Source: Acidobacteriota bacterium (GTDB lineage Bacteria > Acidobacteriota > Terriglobia > 20CM-2-55-15). Taken from it: a stretch of DNA of 8,131 bases. Each line of letters opens with the position of its first letter. The first letter of the stretch is position 1. The notes beneath the pieces are model-generated. The model did not search any database. It had not been told where the DNA came from and worked only from the letters and a program-made list of their open reading frames with translations. Both the position numbers and the translations under genes were made by a program. Location: NCBI GenBank assembly GCA_003222755.1, contig QHXA01000240.1:5358-13488 (forward strand), written 5' to 3'. Of this stretch, positions 1 through 7,109 are shown one piece after another.

Positions 1-94
1 CTACGTATCCCGCGATCGAGCCTCGATCCTGCGGCCGCGTCTGCTGTTGCGGTTGGATAAGAAGTAATGCCAGTAGCAGGTAAGCCCAAGTCAT
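1..94 (-). CDS. Secreted protein, 5' end only (runs off left edge)
   Basis: Reading the minus strand from an ATG at 94-92 gives 31 codons that stay open to the window edge. The protein begins MTWAYLLLALLLIQPQQQ, a short N-terminus followed by a leucine-rich hydrophobic core and a polar Gln stretch. This looks like a Sec signal peptide. It is followed by a GSIAGYV stretch that resembles the start of the carboxypeptidase-regulatory-like beta-sandwich (GSISGTV) found near the N-terminus of many acidobacterial outer-membrane and secreted proteins. An in-frame TAA lies four codons upstream, so this ATG is the only upstream start available. No good Shine-Dalgarno precedes it, but a perfect TATAAT lies 8 nt upstream. 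Domain identity is only suggested, because fewer than ten residues follow the signal peptide. Confidence 0.55.
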   Translation of the reverse strand, partial: MTWAYLLLALLLIQPQQQTRPQDRGSIAGYV

Positions 95-102
95 CGGGAG
101 TG

Positions 103-108
103 ATTATA
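103..108 (-). promoter_or_regulatory. Candidate -10 element (TATAAT) for the left-edge gene
   Basis: The minus strand reads TATAAT here, a perfect sigma-70-type -10 hexamer, and its last base is 8 nt before the ATG at 94. Transcription starting about 7 nt after the hexamer would begin almost at the start codon and give a leaderless or near-leaderless mRNA. No convincing -35 box is seen at 16-18 nt. It could be a chance match in an AT-rich spacer. Confidence 0.35.
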
Positions 109-155
109 CCTCGTCAAAAATGATGATGTTTTGACGCAAACCCTTGCCATTTAGT

Positions 156-299
156 AGGAAATTTTGAAATTGGACGAATCCTGCATCTCAAATCAGAAAT
201 CAGAAGTCTCAGATTGGACCGCCGGAGGTGCCATAGTCCAATTTAAGTTTTCGGATTTCGGATTTGAGATGCAGGATTCGTCCAATTTCGAAATTTCCT
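156..299. repeat. Large imperfect inverted repeat with 7-bp internal repeats
   Basis: Two 64-nt arms (156-219 and 236-299) are reverse complements at 57 of 64 positions around a 16-nt loop (220-235). The outer 39 nt of each arm match except at 165/290, and that pair is a G-U wobble in plus-strand RNA. Each inner arm has a 7-bp tandem unit: AATCAGA twice on the left (192-205), and its counterpart, TTCGGAT twice, on the right. Most of the typA upstream spacer is this structure. No target-site duplication or coding capacity is visible. It could be a dispersed intergenic repeat of a non-autonomous kind, or a transcribed hairpin. It ends 48 nt before the typA start. Confidence 0.9.
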
Positions 300-339
300 C
301 GTTGGATGCCGAGCAAAACCTGTCGTCAATGTAATGAGC

Positions 340-345
340 TATGAT
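340..345 (+). promoter_or_regulatory. Candidate -10 element (TATGAT) just upstream of typA
   Basis: TATGAT matches the -10 consensus at five of six positions. It sits 2 nt before the ATG at 348 and 8 nt before the alternative in-frame ATG at 354. If used, transcription would start near 352-354 and favour the inner start. No matching -35 box is evident, so this is a weak candidate. It is recorded because a similar arrangement occurs at two other starts in the window. Confidence 0.2.
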
Positions 346-347
346 GG

Positions 348-2153
<1,806 letters not shown>

Positions 2154-2176
2154 TTGCGGTCGTCAATATTTAGAGT

Positions 2177-2182
2177 GAGGAG
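2177..2182 (+). promoter_or_regulatory. Shine-Dalgarno GAGGAG fixing the YtxH-like start
   Basis: GAGGAG lies 4 nt before the ATG at 2187. It supports 2187 over the upstream in-frame ATG at 2154, which directly abuts the typA stop and would add eleven residues with no family resemblance. Confidence 0.7.
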
Positions 2183-2186
2183 AAAT

Positions 2187-2783
2187 ATGGACAATAGAAT
2201 GGAGATCAAAACCAACGGTTCAAATGTTTGGCCCTATATAGTTCTCGGCTCGGCGATTGGCGGGGCTGTCGGATATTTGTTTATGACCGAATCCGGCAGA
2301 AAAATCCGCTACAGCATCACGCACCCCGATGAACTGGCAAACGATCTCGAAGGGGCGGGCAGTTTTGTTGAGAAGAAAGCCAGAGTTGTCACCAATCAGG
2401 TGCACGGGATCCTGGACAGAGCCAAGCGAAGCATCGAAGAAGGTCAGTACGCCTATCGCGAGGCCGGGCAACAGTATCGATCACGAATCCGGCAGGTCGA
2501 AAGCAAGAATAGCGAGATCACATCCACAGTTCACAATACTGTCGATCGGATGAGCCGCACAGCCGTAACGGTCGAGCAAAGTGTTCTCGATCCGATCTGT
2601 GAACTCGGCGCACTGTATCGGGGTTTGGAGCAGGGCATTCGAGCGCTATTAGGCAAGACGGGGCAGTACCGGCCGCTCCAGGATCCTAAAACAACTGTAG
2701 GGGCGGTCATATGGCCGCCCCTACAATGTCATTCCTTCCATGCGCCGAGGAGCCGCCGCAGAAGCAGCAACTGTCCGATATGA
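2187..2783 (+). CDS. YtxH-like membrane-anchored small protein with read-through tail
   Basis: This 198-residue protein has one predicted membrane segment near the N-terminus (about residues 14-33, WPYIVLGSAIGGAVGYLFM) followed by TESGRKIR. That is the signature of YtxH/gas-vesicle-GvpP-like small stress proteins. The rest (about 45-150) is charged and probably helical or coiled coil. Family members are often linked to general stress responses, but their molecular role is unknown. From about residue 170 the frame enters the palindrome at 2696-2725, then continues antisense to the 3' end of the DinB-like gene. The last 28 or so residues (ending APRSRRRSSNCPI) are Arg-rich and unlike a YtxH end. 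Together with the 55-bp overlap with the convergent gene, this suggests that the original stop was lost or displaced when the palindrome arrived. The core gene is likely real, but the C-terminus is doubtful. Confidence 0.8.
   Translation: MDNRMEIKTNGSNVWPYIVLGSAIGGAVGYLFMTESGRKIRYSITHPDELANDLEGAGSFVEKKARVVTNQVHGILDRAKRSIEEGQYAYREAGQQYRSRIRQVESKNSEITSTVHNTVDRMSRTAVTVEQSVLDPICELGALYRGLEQGIRALLGKTGQYRPLQDPKTTVGAVIWPPLQCHSFHAPRSRRRSSNCPI
2696..2725. repeat. 30-bp GC-rich palindrome, possible bidirectional terminator
   Basis: The 15-nt arms (2696-2710 and 2711-2725) are reverse complements except for 2707/2714, which is a T-G pair that would wobble in plus-strand RNA. The core is TAGGGGCGG against CCGCCCCTA around CATATG. 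It begins 3 nt beyond the stop of the minus-strand DinB-like gene. On that strand it is followed by the T-rich stretch GTTGTTTTAG, so it could act as a terminator for the minus operon. For the plus-strand gene it is inside the reading frame. TGTAGGGGCGG palindromes resemble dispersed intergenic repeats known from several bacterial genomes, so it may be a mobile repeat that landed at this convergent junction. Confidence 0.85.
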
Positions 2784-3202
2784 TACGCATTGTGGTCGGC
2801 GACCAACAGCGCTTCCCGAAGAATGTTTTGACCGGTTCCGTGAGGAATCTTAGCGTAAAGATCCGTCTTCGGATTTTCGACGAGCTTTTGGATCGACAAG
2901 AGATCCTTTTTAATCGAAGCGATGCTTTTCTTCCAGGCCGCATCATTCGCCGGCTTTTCCGTTTTAGGCCAGTAGCCTTGTGGCCAAGCGGGCGACACAT
3001 GCTTTGCATTCCGGCTGAATTCCAAAATGTCCCATTGGGCGATCCGCATATGCTCGAGTAACTGCCACGGTGTATGTGGCGCGCCGTCGGGTTTGATACC
3101 TCGAAGCCTGGCAGGAAAATCTTTGATGACGTCATCAAGTGTGACGTGTGCCTGACCGCCCTGTAGTAATTTAATAACCTGCTCTCGAACCGGATCGTTC
3201 AT
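2729..3202 (-). CDS. DinB-like superfamily protein with three-His metal site
   Basis: The 157-residue protein has the length and helical character of the DinB/YfiT four-helix-bundle superfamily. The three metal-ligand histidines expected for this fold are visible: H51 in LLEHMRIAQWD, and H137 and H141 in ADHNAYHIGQ near the C-terminus. Related proteins include thiol-dependent transferases (bacillithiol or mycothiol S-transferases) and damage-inducible proteins of unknown function, so substrate and reaction cannot be given here. ATG at 3202 is preferred over the in-frame ATG at 3241. It overlaps the stop of the flavoprotein gene as ATGA (3202-3199), which implies translational coupling, and it removes 13 residues that fall antisense-free inside the upstream gene. 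The 3' end faces the YtxH-like gene and overlaps its extended tail. Confidence 0.88.
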   Translation of the reverse strand: MNDPVREQVIKLLQGGQAHVTLDDVIKDFPARLRGIKPDGAPHTPWQLLEHMRIAQWDILEFSRNAKHVSPAWPQGYWPKTEKPANDAAWKKSIASIKKDLLSIQKLVENPKTDLYAKIPHGTGQNILREALLVADHNAYHIGQLLLLRRLLGAWKE

Positions 3203-4242
3203 ACGTATTGCCCCGCCACAAATCCCGAAGCCCACGCCCACTGGAAATTGAATCCGCCCAAATGTCCGGTGACGTCGACCACTTCTCCGATGAAGTATAG
3301 GCCTGGCACGGGGCGGGACTCCATCGTTTTGGAAGAAAGCTCGGCCGTGTCGACGCCACCGCGCGTGACTTCCGCCTTCGCGTAACCTTCAGTGCCGGAA
3401 GGAAACAGCTGCCAAATGTTGATCGGTTCTGCGCCATAGAGATCGCTCCACTTCTGGACGAACCGGCGCGGCAGCGTGCGGGGTTCGACCACGATTGGAT
3501 CTCCTGGGTTCCAGTACGACGAAACCTGCAGAATAGCCGGGCCGCTGAGCCCACGGTGCGTGAAGAGCATGCTTTCGCGAAATGCCACGCGGCCGCACCG
3601 CACATCCGCATCCAGCGAAACGCCGCTCAGTTCGCGGAGCGCGCGGCCTTCATCGCCATCCAACGTGAGGGGAACCAGGCCCGGCCGAGTCTCAGTCAAT
3701 CGGAGGCCAAACTGACGCGCTACTTTGTAGCCAAAATCTGTCGCGCCGATTTTGGGAATGGACAGGCCCCCCGTTGCGATCACGAGAGACTTGCATTCGA
3801 AATCGCCCAGGCTCGTGGACAGCACGAACTGTCCGTTTTTCCTTATGCTCGTTACGAAACAATTCACGCGAATGTCGACTCGAGCGGCCGAGCACTCCTT
3901 TAAAAGCATGTCGATGATCTGCTGTGACGCGCCGTCGCAGAACAGTTGACCAAGCTTCTTTTCGTGATACGCAATCCGATGCCGCCGCACGATCCGGATG
4001 AAGTCTTCGGGCGTGAATCGGGCCAGCGCGGACTTGTGAAAATTTGGATTGGCGGAAATAAAGTTTTCGGGCGTGGTATAGACATTGGTGAAGTTGCAGC
4101 GTCCGCCACCAGAGATTCGGATTTTTTTACCGACCGTTTCGTTGCGTTCAAGAATCAAAACCGACCGCTCTCGCTTTCCCGATTCGATGCCGCACATCAG
4201 ACCGGCAGCGCCGGCCCCAATAATTACGACGTCATACTTCAC
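3199..4242 (-). CDS. HI0933/YhiN-family FAD-dependent flavoprotein, shortened
   Basis: This predicted cytoplasmic flavoprotein (347 aa) has a Rossmann FAD-binding GAGAAG at 9-14 and acidic E32 at the end of beta-2. The family hallmark GKKIRISGGGRCNFTN is at 38-53, ATGG follows in the middle, and the typical C-terminus has GLYFIGEVVDVTGHLGG followed by NFQWAWASG. These are often annotated as NAD(P)/FAD-dependent oxidoreductase or 'aminoacetone oxidase family', but the physiological substrate is unknown. Family members are usually about 390-420 residues. This one lacks roughly 40 residues between SGPAILQVSSYW and GTEGYAKAEVTRGGV, in the inserted domain, and the frame is kept. The start is GTG at 4242; an in-frame TAG lies upstream with no ATG between. 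No clear Shine-Dalgarno is present, but TATGAT ends 6 nt upstream. It is first in an operon with the DinB-like gene. Confidence 0.93.
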   Translation of the reverse strand: MKYDVVIIGAGAAGLMCGIESGKRERSVLILERNETVGKKIRISGGGRCNFTNVYTTPENFISANPNFHKSALARFTPEDFIRIVRRHRIAYHEKKLGQLFCDGASQQIIDMLLKECSAARVDIRVNCFVTSIRKNGQFVLSTSLGDFECKSLVIATGGLSIPKIGATDFGYKVARQFGLRLTETRPGLVPLTLDGDEGRALRELSGVSLDADVRCGRVAFRESMLFTHRGLSGPAILQVSSYWNPGDPIVVEPRTLPRRFVQKWSDLYGAEPINIWQLFPSGTEGYAKAEVTRGGVDTAELSSKTMESRPVPGLYFIGEVVDVTGHLGGFNFQWAWASGFVAGQYV

Positions 4243-4248
4243 ACGCGG

Positions 4249-4254
4249 ATCATA
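4249..4254 (-). promoter_or_regulatory. Candidate -10 element (TATGAT) for the flavoprotein operon
   Basis: On the minus strand TATGAT ends 6 nt before the GTG start at 4242. Initiation about 7 nt downstream would fall on the G of the start codon, giving a leaderless mRNA. This would explain the lack of a Shine-Dalgarno. The -35 region is poor (GTCGAA at a 16-nt spacing), so the call is tentative. Confidence 0.3.
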
Positions 4255-4282
4255 TACTTTGGTATCGCGGTTCGACGGGGGC

Positions 4283-4355
4283 TAAATGACAATTGAACAT
4301 TGAACATTGAACATTCATAAAGCTTTGTCACTGTTCAATGTTCAATTGTCATTTA
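4283..4355. repeat. 24-bp perfect inverted repeat containing ATTGAAC heptamers
   Basis: Arms 4283-4306 and 4332-4355 are perfectly complementary around a 25-nt loop (4307-4331). The left side has three tandem copies of ATTGAAC (4292-4312), and the right has two copies of the complement GTTCAAT (4333-4346). The structure occupies the divergent spacer between the flavoprotein operon and the AIM24-family gene. It could be a dispersed intergenic repeat or an operator-like site shared by the two promoters. There is no coding potential and no transposase, and no target-site duplication was seen. Confidence 0.9.
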
Positions 4356-4356
4356 C

Positions 4357-4363
4357 AGAAGGG
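4357..4363 (+). promoter_or_regulatory. Shine-Dalgarno AGAAGGG for the AIM24-family gene
   Basis: AGAAGGG lies 7 nt upstream of the ATG at 4371. It supports that start over the in-frame ATG at 4338, which is inside the inverted repeat. Confidence 0.6.
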
Positions 4364-4370
4364 CGAGATC

Positions 4371-5171
4371 ATGGCAGCAATGCACGAAGTGGACTACAAG
4401 GTATTTGGTGAGGACATACAGTTTGTGGAAATCGAGTTGGACCCTGGCGAGGCGGCCATCGCGGAAGCCGGTGGCATGTTTTACATGGAGGATGGCATCA
4501 GCATGGAAACCATCTTCGGCGACGGCTCTCAGCAGCGCACGAGTTTTGTTGACGCGCTGATTGGGGCTGGAAAACGGCTGCTGATCGGCGAGTCGTTGTT
4601 CATGACGGTCTTCATGAACACCGGGCAGGGAAAGAAGCACGTCTCTTTTGCGGCTCCGTATCCCGGGAAAATCGTGCCGATCAAGCTATCCGAAATCGGC
4701 GGTGAACTCATTGCGCAGAAGGATTCTTTTTTGGCAGCGGCCAAGGGCGTGAGCGTTGGGATTGCCTTTCAAAAGCGCCTCGGTGTTGGCTTCTTCGGTG
4801 GTGAAGGCTTCATCATGGAACGGCTGCAAGGCGATGGTTGGGCGTTTGTGCACGCCGGCGGGATGTTGATCGAAAGGACCCTGGGGCCTGGCGAATTGCT
4901 CCGCATCGACACCGGATGTCTTGTTGCGCTTCAGTCCACGATCGATTACGACATCGAATACGTTGGCAGAATCAAATCCGCCTTATTCGGTGGTGAAGGC
5001 CTGTTTTTTGCGACGCTGCGGGGTCCCGGCCGAGTTTGGCTGCAATCCTTGCCGTTAAGCCGGATGGCTCGCCGGATCGTTGCTGCAGCTCCTCAAACCG
5101 GTCGCGGCGGCCGCGAGGAGGGATCCGTCCTCGGCAGATTGGGGGACATTATTTCGGGGGACCGCTCGTAG
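4371..5171 (+). CDS. AIM24/TIGR00266-family protein
   Basis: The 266-residue protein matches the AIM24/TIGR00266 family in length and layout. Near the start it has ELDPGEAAIAEAGGMFYM (about 22-40). In the middle it has a YPGKIVPIKLSE strand followed by a KDSFLAAAKGV segment, and then GGEGFIMERLQGDGWAFVHAGG. Near the end are GPGELLRIDTG and the repeated FGGEGLFFATLRGPGRVWLQS. The fold is a double-stranded beta-helix-like bundle. There is no signal peptide or membrane segment, so a cytoplasmic location is expected. Bacterial members have no established function; the yeast homologue AIM24 is a mitochondrial inner-membrane organisation factor. ATG at 4371 is chosen because of AGAAGGG 7 nt upstream. 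The gene is divergent from the flavoprotein operon, and the shared spacer holds the ATTGAAC hairpin. Confidence 0.93.
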   Translation: MAAMHEVDYKVFGEDIQFVEIELDPGEAAIAEAGGMFYMEDGISMETIFGDGSQQRTSFVDALIGAGKRLLIGESLFMTVFMNTGQGKKHVSFAAPYPGKIVPIKLSEIGGELIAQKDSFLAAAKGVSVGIAFQKRLGVGFFGGEGFIMERLQGDGWAFVHAGGMLIERTLGPGELLRIDTGCLVALQSTIDYDIEYVGRIKSALFGGEGLFFATLRGPGRVWLQSLPLSRMARRIVAAAPQTGRGGREEGSVLGRLGDIISGDRS

Positions 5172-5186
5172 GGCCTTAAACCAAAC

Positions 5187-5214
5187 TTGCCCGCCGCTGT
5201 CATTACTGTACACT
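5187..5214 (+). promoter_or_regulatory. Weak sigma-70-like promoter candidate before the DUF1549 gene
   Basis: TTGCCC (5187-5192) and TACACT (5209-5214) are separated by 16 nt, and each matches its consensus at four of six positions. The spacer between AIM24 and the DUF1549 gene is 61 nt, enough for a promoter, and this pair is the best match seen in it. Read-through from AIM24 is equally possible. Confidence 0.25.
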
Positions 5215-5222
5215 GCGATCGC

Positions 5223-5229
5223 AAGGAGG
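5223..5229 (+). promoter_or_regulatory. Shine-Dalgarno AAGGAGG fixing the DUF1549 start
   Basis: AAGGAGG is a near-complete anti-16S complement ending 3 nt before the ATG at 5233. That ATG also begins a clean signal peptide. Both points argue against the upstream in-frame ATG at 5080, which lies inside the AIM24-family gene. Confidence 0.8.
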
Positions 5230-5232
5230 CGA

Positions 5233-7104
5233 ATGCGAACCCGGTGGCTCTCAGTTTTGGTTTTATTATTGGCTTCAGCGCTATTGGTATCGGGCGCGGC
5301 TAAGGACTGCACGTTCTTAAGAAATCCCCAAGATTTCGCGGATAACACCCAGCACAGACAAAAGATACGTTCGGATCTCGGTTCGACGCTGCAGAGGTAC
5401 ATCTATGGCACTTCGAGCGCTGCCGCCATTGCCGATGCACCCGGAATTCCCCGTAAGAATTTCATCGACGATTCCATCTTCAGCCGCATGGCGACGGCAG
5501 CGATTCAGCCGGCGCCCTTGGCGTCGGACGCGGAATTTCTTCGGCGTGTCACGCTAGATCTCACCGGACGGATACCCTCTGGTGCAGATGTTCAGGCATT
5601 TATCGCGGACACGAATCCGTCCAAGCGCGATTTGCTAGTGGATCGGCTCATCGGCTCGCCCGAATTCATCGATAAGTGGTCGATATTTTTTGGCGATCTT
5701 TTGAAGCTGAACGCCCAGTCGCAGAGCATTAACCGCTACATTCCGGGCCGCGACGCGTTCTACCTGTACATCAGGGATTCGCTTACCAGCAACAAACCTT
5801 ACGACCAGATGGCGCGTGAGTTGATCGCTGCGACCGGCGACAGCTTTGCGCAGGGCGAAGTCAATTGGCCTGTAGGCAACAACGTAAACGGAGGTCCTGC
5901 GCAGGACACGTATGATGGCCATGCGGTCAACCTGGCAAGCATGTTTCTGGGCATCAACACGGTGGATTGCTTGCTTTGCCACGACGGCGCTCGCCATTTG
6001 GACTCCGTGAATCTTTGGGCATCGAAACAGACCCGCATGAATATGTGGGGACTCTCTGCATACTTCGCGCGCGTGCGGAGGCAGAATCAAGTCCTGTCCA
6101 CCACACCTCAACTGGTGAAGTACATCATCAGCGATGCGGCCACGGGCGAGTACACGTTGAACACAACCACAGGAAACCGTAGCGCGCGCCAGCCCATTAA
6201 CGGCGTGACCTCCGTAGCACCGAAGAATCCGTTTAGCTCGGTGGCCGGTACCGGTGTCGCGAACGGTGAAACGCGCAGGCAGGCGATCGCCCGTCAGATC
6301 ACCTCCGACATTCAATTCTCCCGGGCGATCGTGAACTACATTTGGGAAAAATTCATGGTCGAAGCCTTCGTTTCACCTTCGAACGCTTTCGATCTTACGC
6401 GTCTGGATCCGAATAATCCGCCGCCGGAGCCGTGGACGCTCCAGCCGACGAACCCTCAGCTGCTCGATGCCTTGTCGCGATGGTTCCAAACGAATGGATA
6501 CGACCTGCGCGCGCTGATGGGTTTAATCGCGAAGTCCAATGCGTATCAACTCTCCGCCGTCTATCCCGGCACTTGGGACGTGAGCTACGTTCCGTATTAC
6601 GCGCGGAAGTACGTGAGGCGTCTGGACGCTGAAGAGATCCATGACGCAATTGCCAAAGCCACAGGAATCACGGGCAATTACGCGCTGACCGGTTCCGATT
6701 TGCCCCCCGTTCAATGGGCAATGCAATTTCCTGATACCCGCGAGCCTCGGTCGAATGGGGCCGTTCTCGCTTTCCTGAATGCTTTTGGACGTGGCGACCG
6801 CGATACCACGTTCCGGCGCCCCGATGCGTCGCTGCTTCAAGCGCTGAACATGATGAACAATGCATTCGTTGAAACGCGCATTCACCAGACCAACCAAGGA
6901 TCGACGGTCCAGACGTTGTTGTCGCAGAATGCCAGTCCGCAGACGATCATCAACGAACTCTTCTTGAACACATTGTCGCGGCCGGCATCTGCTGACGAGA
7001 TCAATCTCTTCACGCCCATGTTTCAGCAGCAGGGCAATCGGCTGGCGACGGAAGGACTGCAGTGGCTCCTTCTGAACAAAATGGATTTTATTTTCAACTA
7101 TTGA
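5233..7104 (+). CDS. Exported DUF1549/DUF1553 protein with CxxCH motif
   Basis: The 623-residue protein starts with a Sec signal peptide (MRTRW, then a Leu/Val/Ala core, ending about GAA at 21-23). A DUF1549-like domain (PSCyt2) follows from about 77, with FLRRVTLDLTGRIPSG and DLLVDRLIGSPEF. At 246-250 it has CLLCH, the CxxCH c-type-haem-like motif found in DUF1549 proteins, although the following residues are DGARHLD instead of the usual DHKFD. The C-terminal DUF1553 domain (about 345-623) has AIVNYIWEKF, NPQLLDALSRWF, RRLDAEEIHDAI and LLQALNMMNNAFVE. The full length is normal for the family. It probably acts in the periplasm or at the outer surface. The pair partner, a DUF1501 gene, starts 5 nt downstream. 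The reaction is unknown. Haem binding is inferred from the motif and is not proven, because one CxxCH can also bind other metals or be structural. Confidence 0.93.
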   Translation: MRTRWLSVLVLLLASALLVSGAAKDCTFLRNPQDFADNTQHRQKIRSDLGSTLQRYIYGTSSAAAIADAPGIPRKNFIDDSIFSRMATAAIQPAPLASDAEFLRRVTLDLTGRIPSGADVQAFIADTNPSKRDLLVDRLIGSPEFIDKWSIFFGDLLKLNAQSQSINRYIPGRDAFYLYIRDSLTSNKPYDQMARELIAATGDSFAQGEVNWPVGNNVNGGPAQDTYDGHAVNLASMFLGINTVDCLLCHDGARHLDSVNLWASKQTRMNMWGLSAYFARVRRQNQVLSTTPQLVKYIISDAATGEYTLNTTTGNRSARQPINGVTSVAPKNPFSSVAGTGVANGETRRQAIARQITSDIQFSRAIVNYIWEKFMVEAFVSPSNAFDLTRLDPNNPPPEPWTLQPTNPQLLDALSRWFQTNGYDLRALMGLIAKSNAYQLSAVYPGTWDVSYVPYYARKYVRRLDAEEIHDAIAKATGITGNYALTGSDLPPVQWAMQFPDTREPRSNGAVLAFLNAFGRGDRDTTFRRPDASLLQALNMMNNAFVETRIHQTNQGSTVQTLLSQNASPQTIINELFLNTLSRPASADEINLFTPMFQQQGNRLATEGLQWLLLNKMDFIFNY

Positions 7105-7109
7105 GGCGT

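Noticed and set aside
14..28. Perfect 7-bp palindrome GATCGAG-C-CTCGATC at the left edge
   Set aside because: It is inside the coding part of the left-edge gene and short enough to arise from codon choice (Asp-Arg-Gly-Ser-Ile).
156..299. Insertion sequence or MITE with target-site duplication
   Set aside because: The bases flanking the arms show no matching direct repeat and there is no transposase, so only 'inverted repeat' is supported.
4338..4370. Upstream ATG at 4338 for the AIM24-family gene
   Set aside because: It sits within the ATTGAAC inverted repeat, and the family's N-terminus aligns from 4371 or 4380, with a Shine-Dalgarno only before 4371.
5215..5222. GCGATCGC octamer before the DUF1549 Shine-Dalgarno
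   Set aside because: A single 8-bp palindrome (the same as the cyanobacterial HIP1 core) has little meaning without genome-wide over-representation, which cannot be tested here.
5080..5232. Upstream in-frame extension of the DUF1549 gene starting at ATG 5080
   Set aside because: It lies inside the AIM24-family gene, encodes an Arg-rich stretch with no family match, and would bury the signal peptide. AAGGAGG before 5233 fixes the start there.
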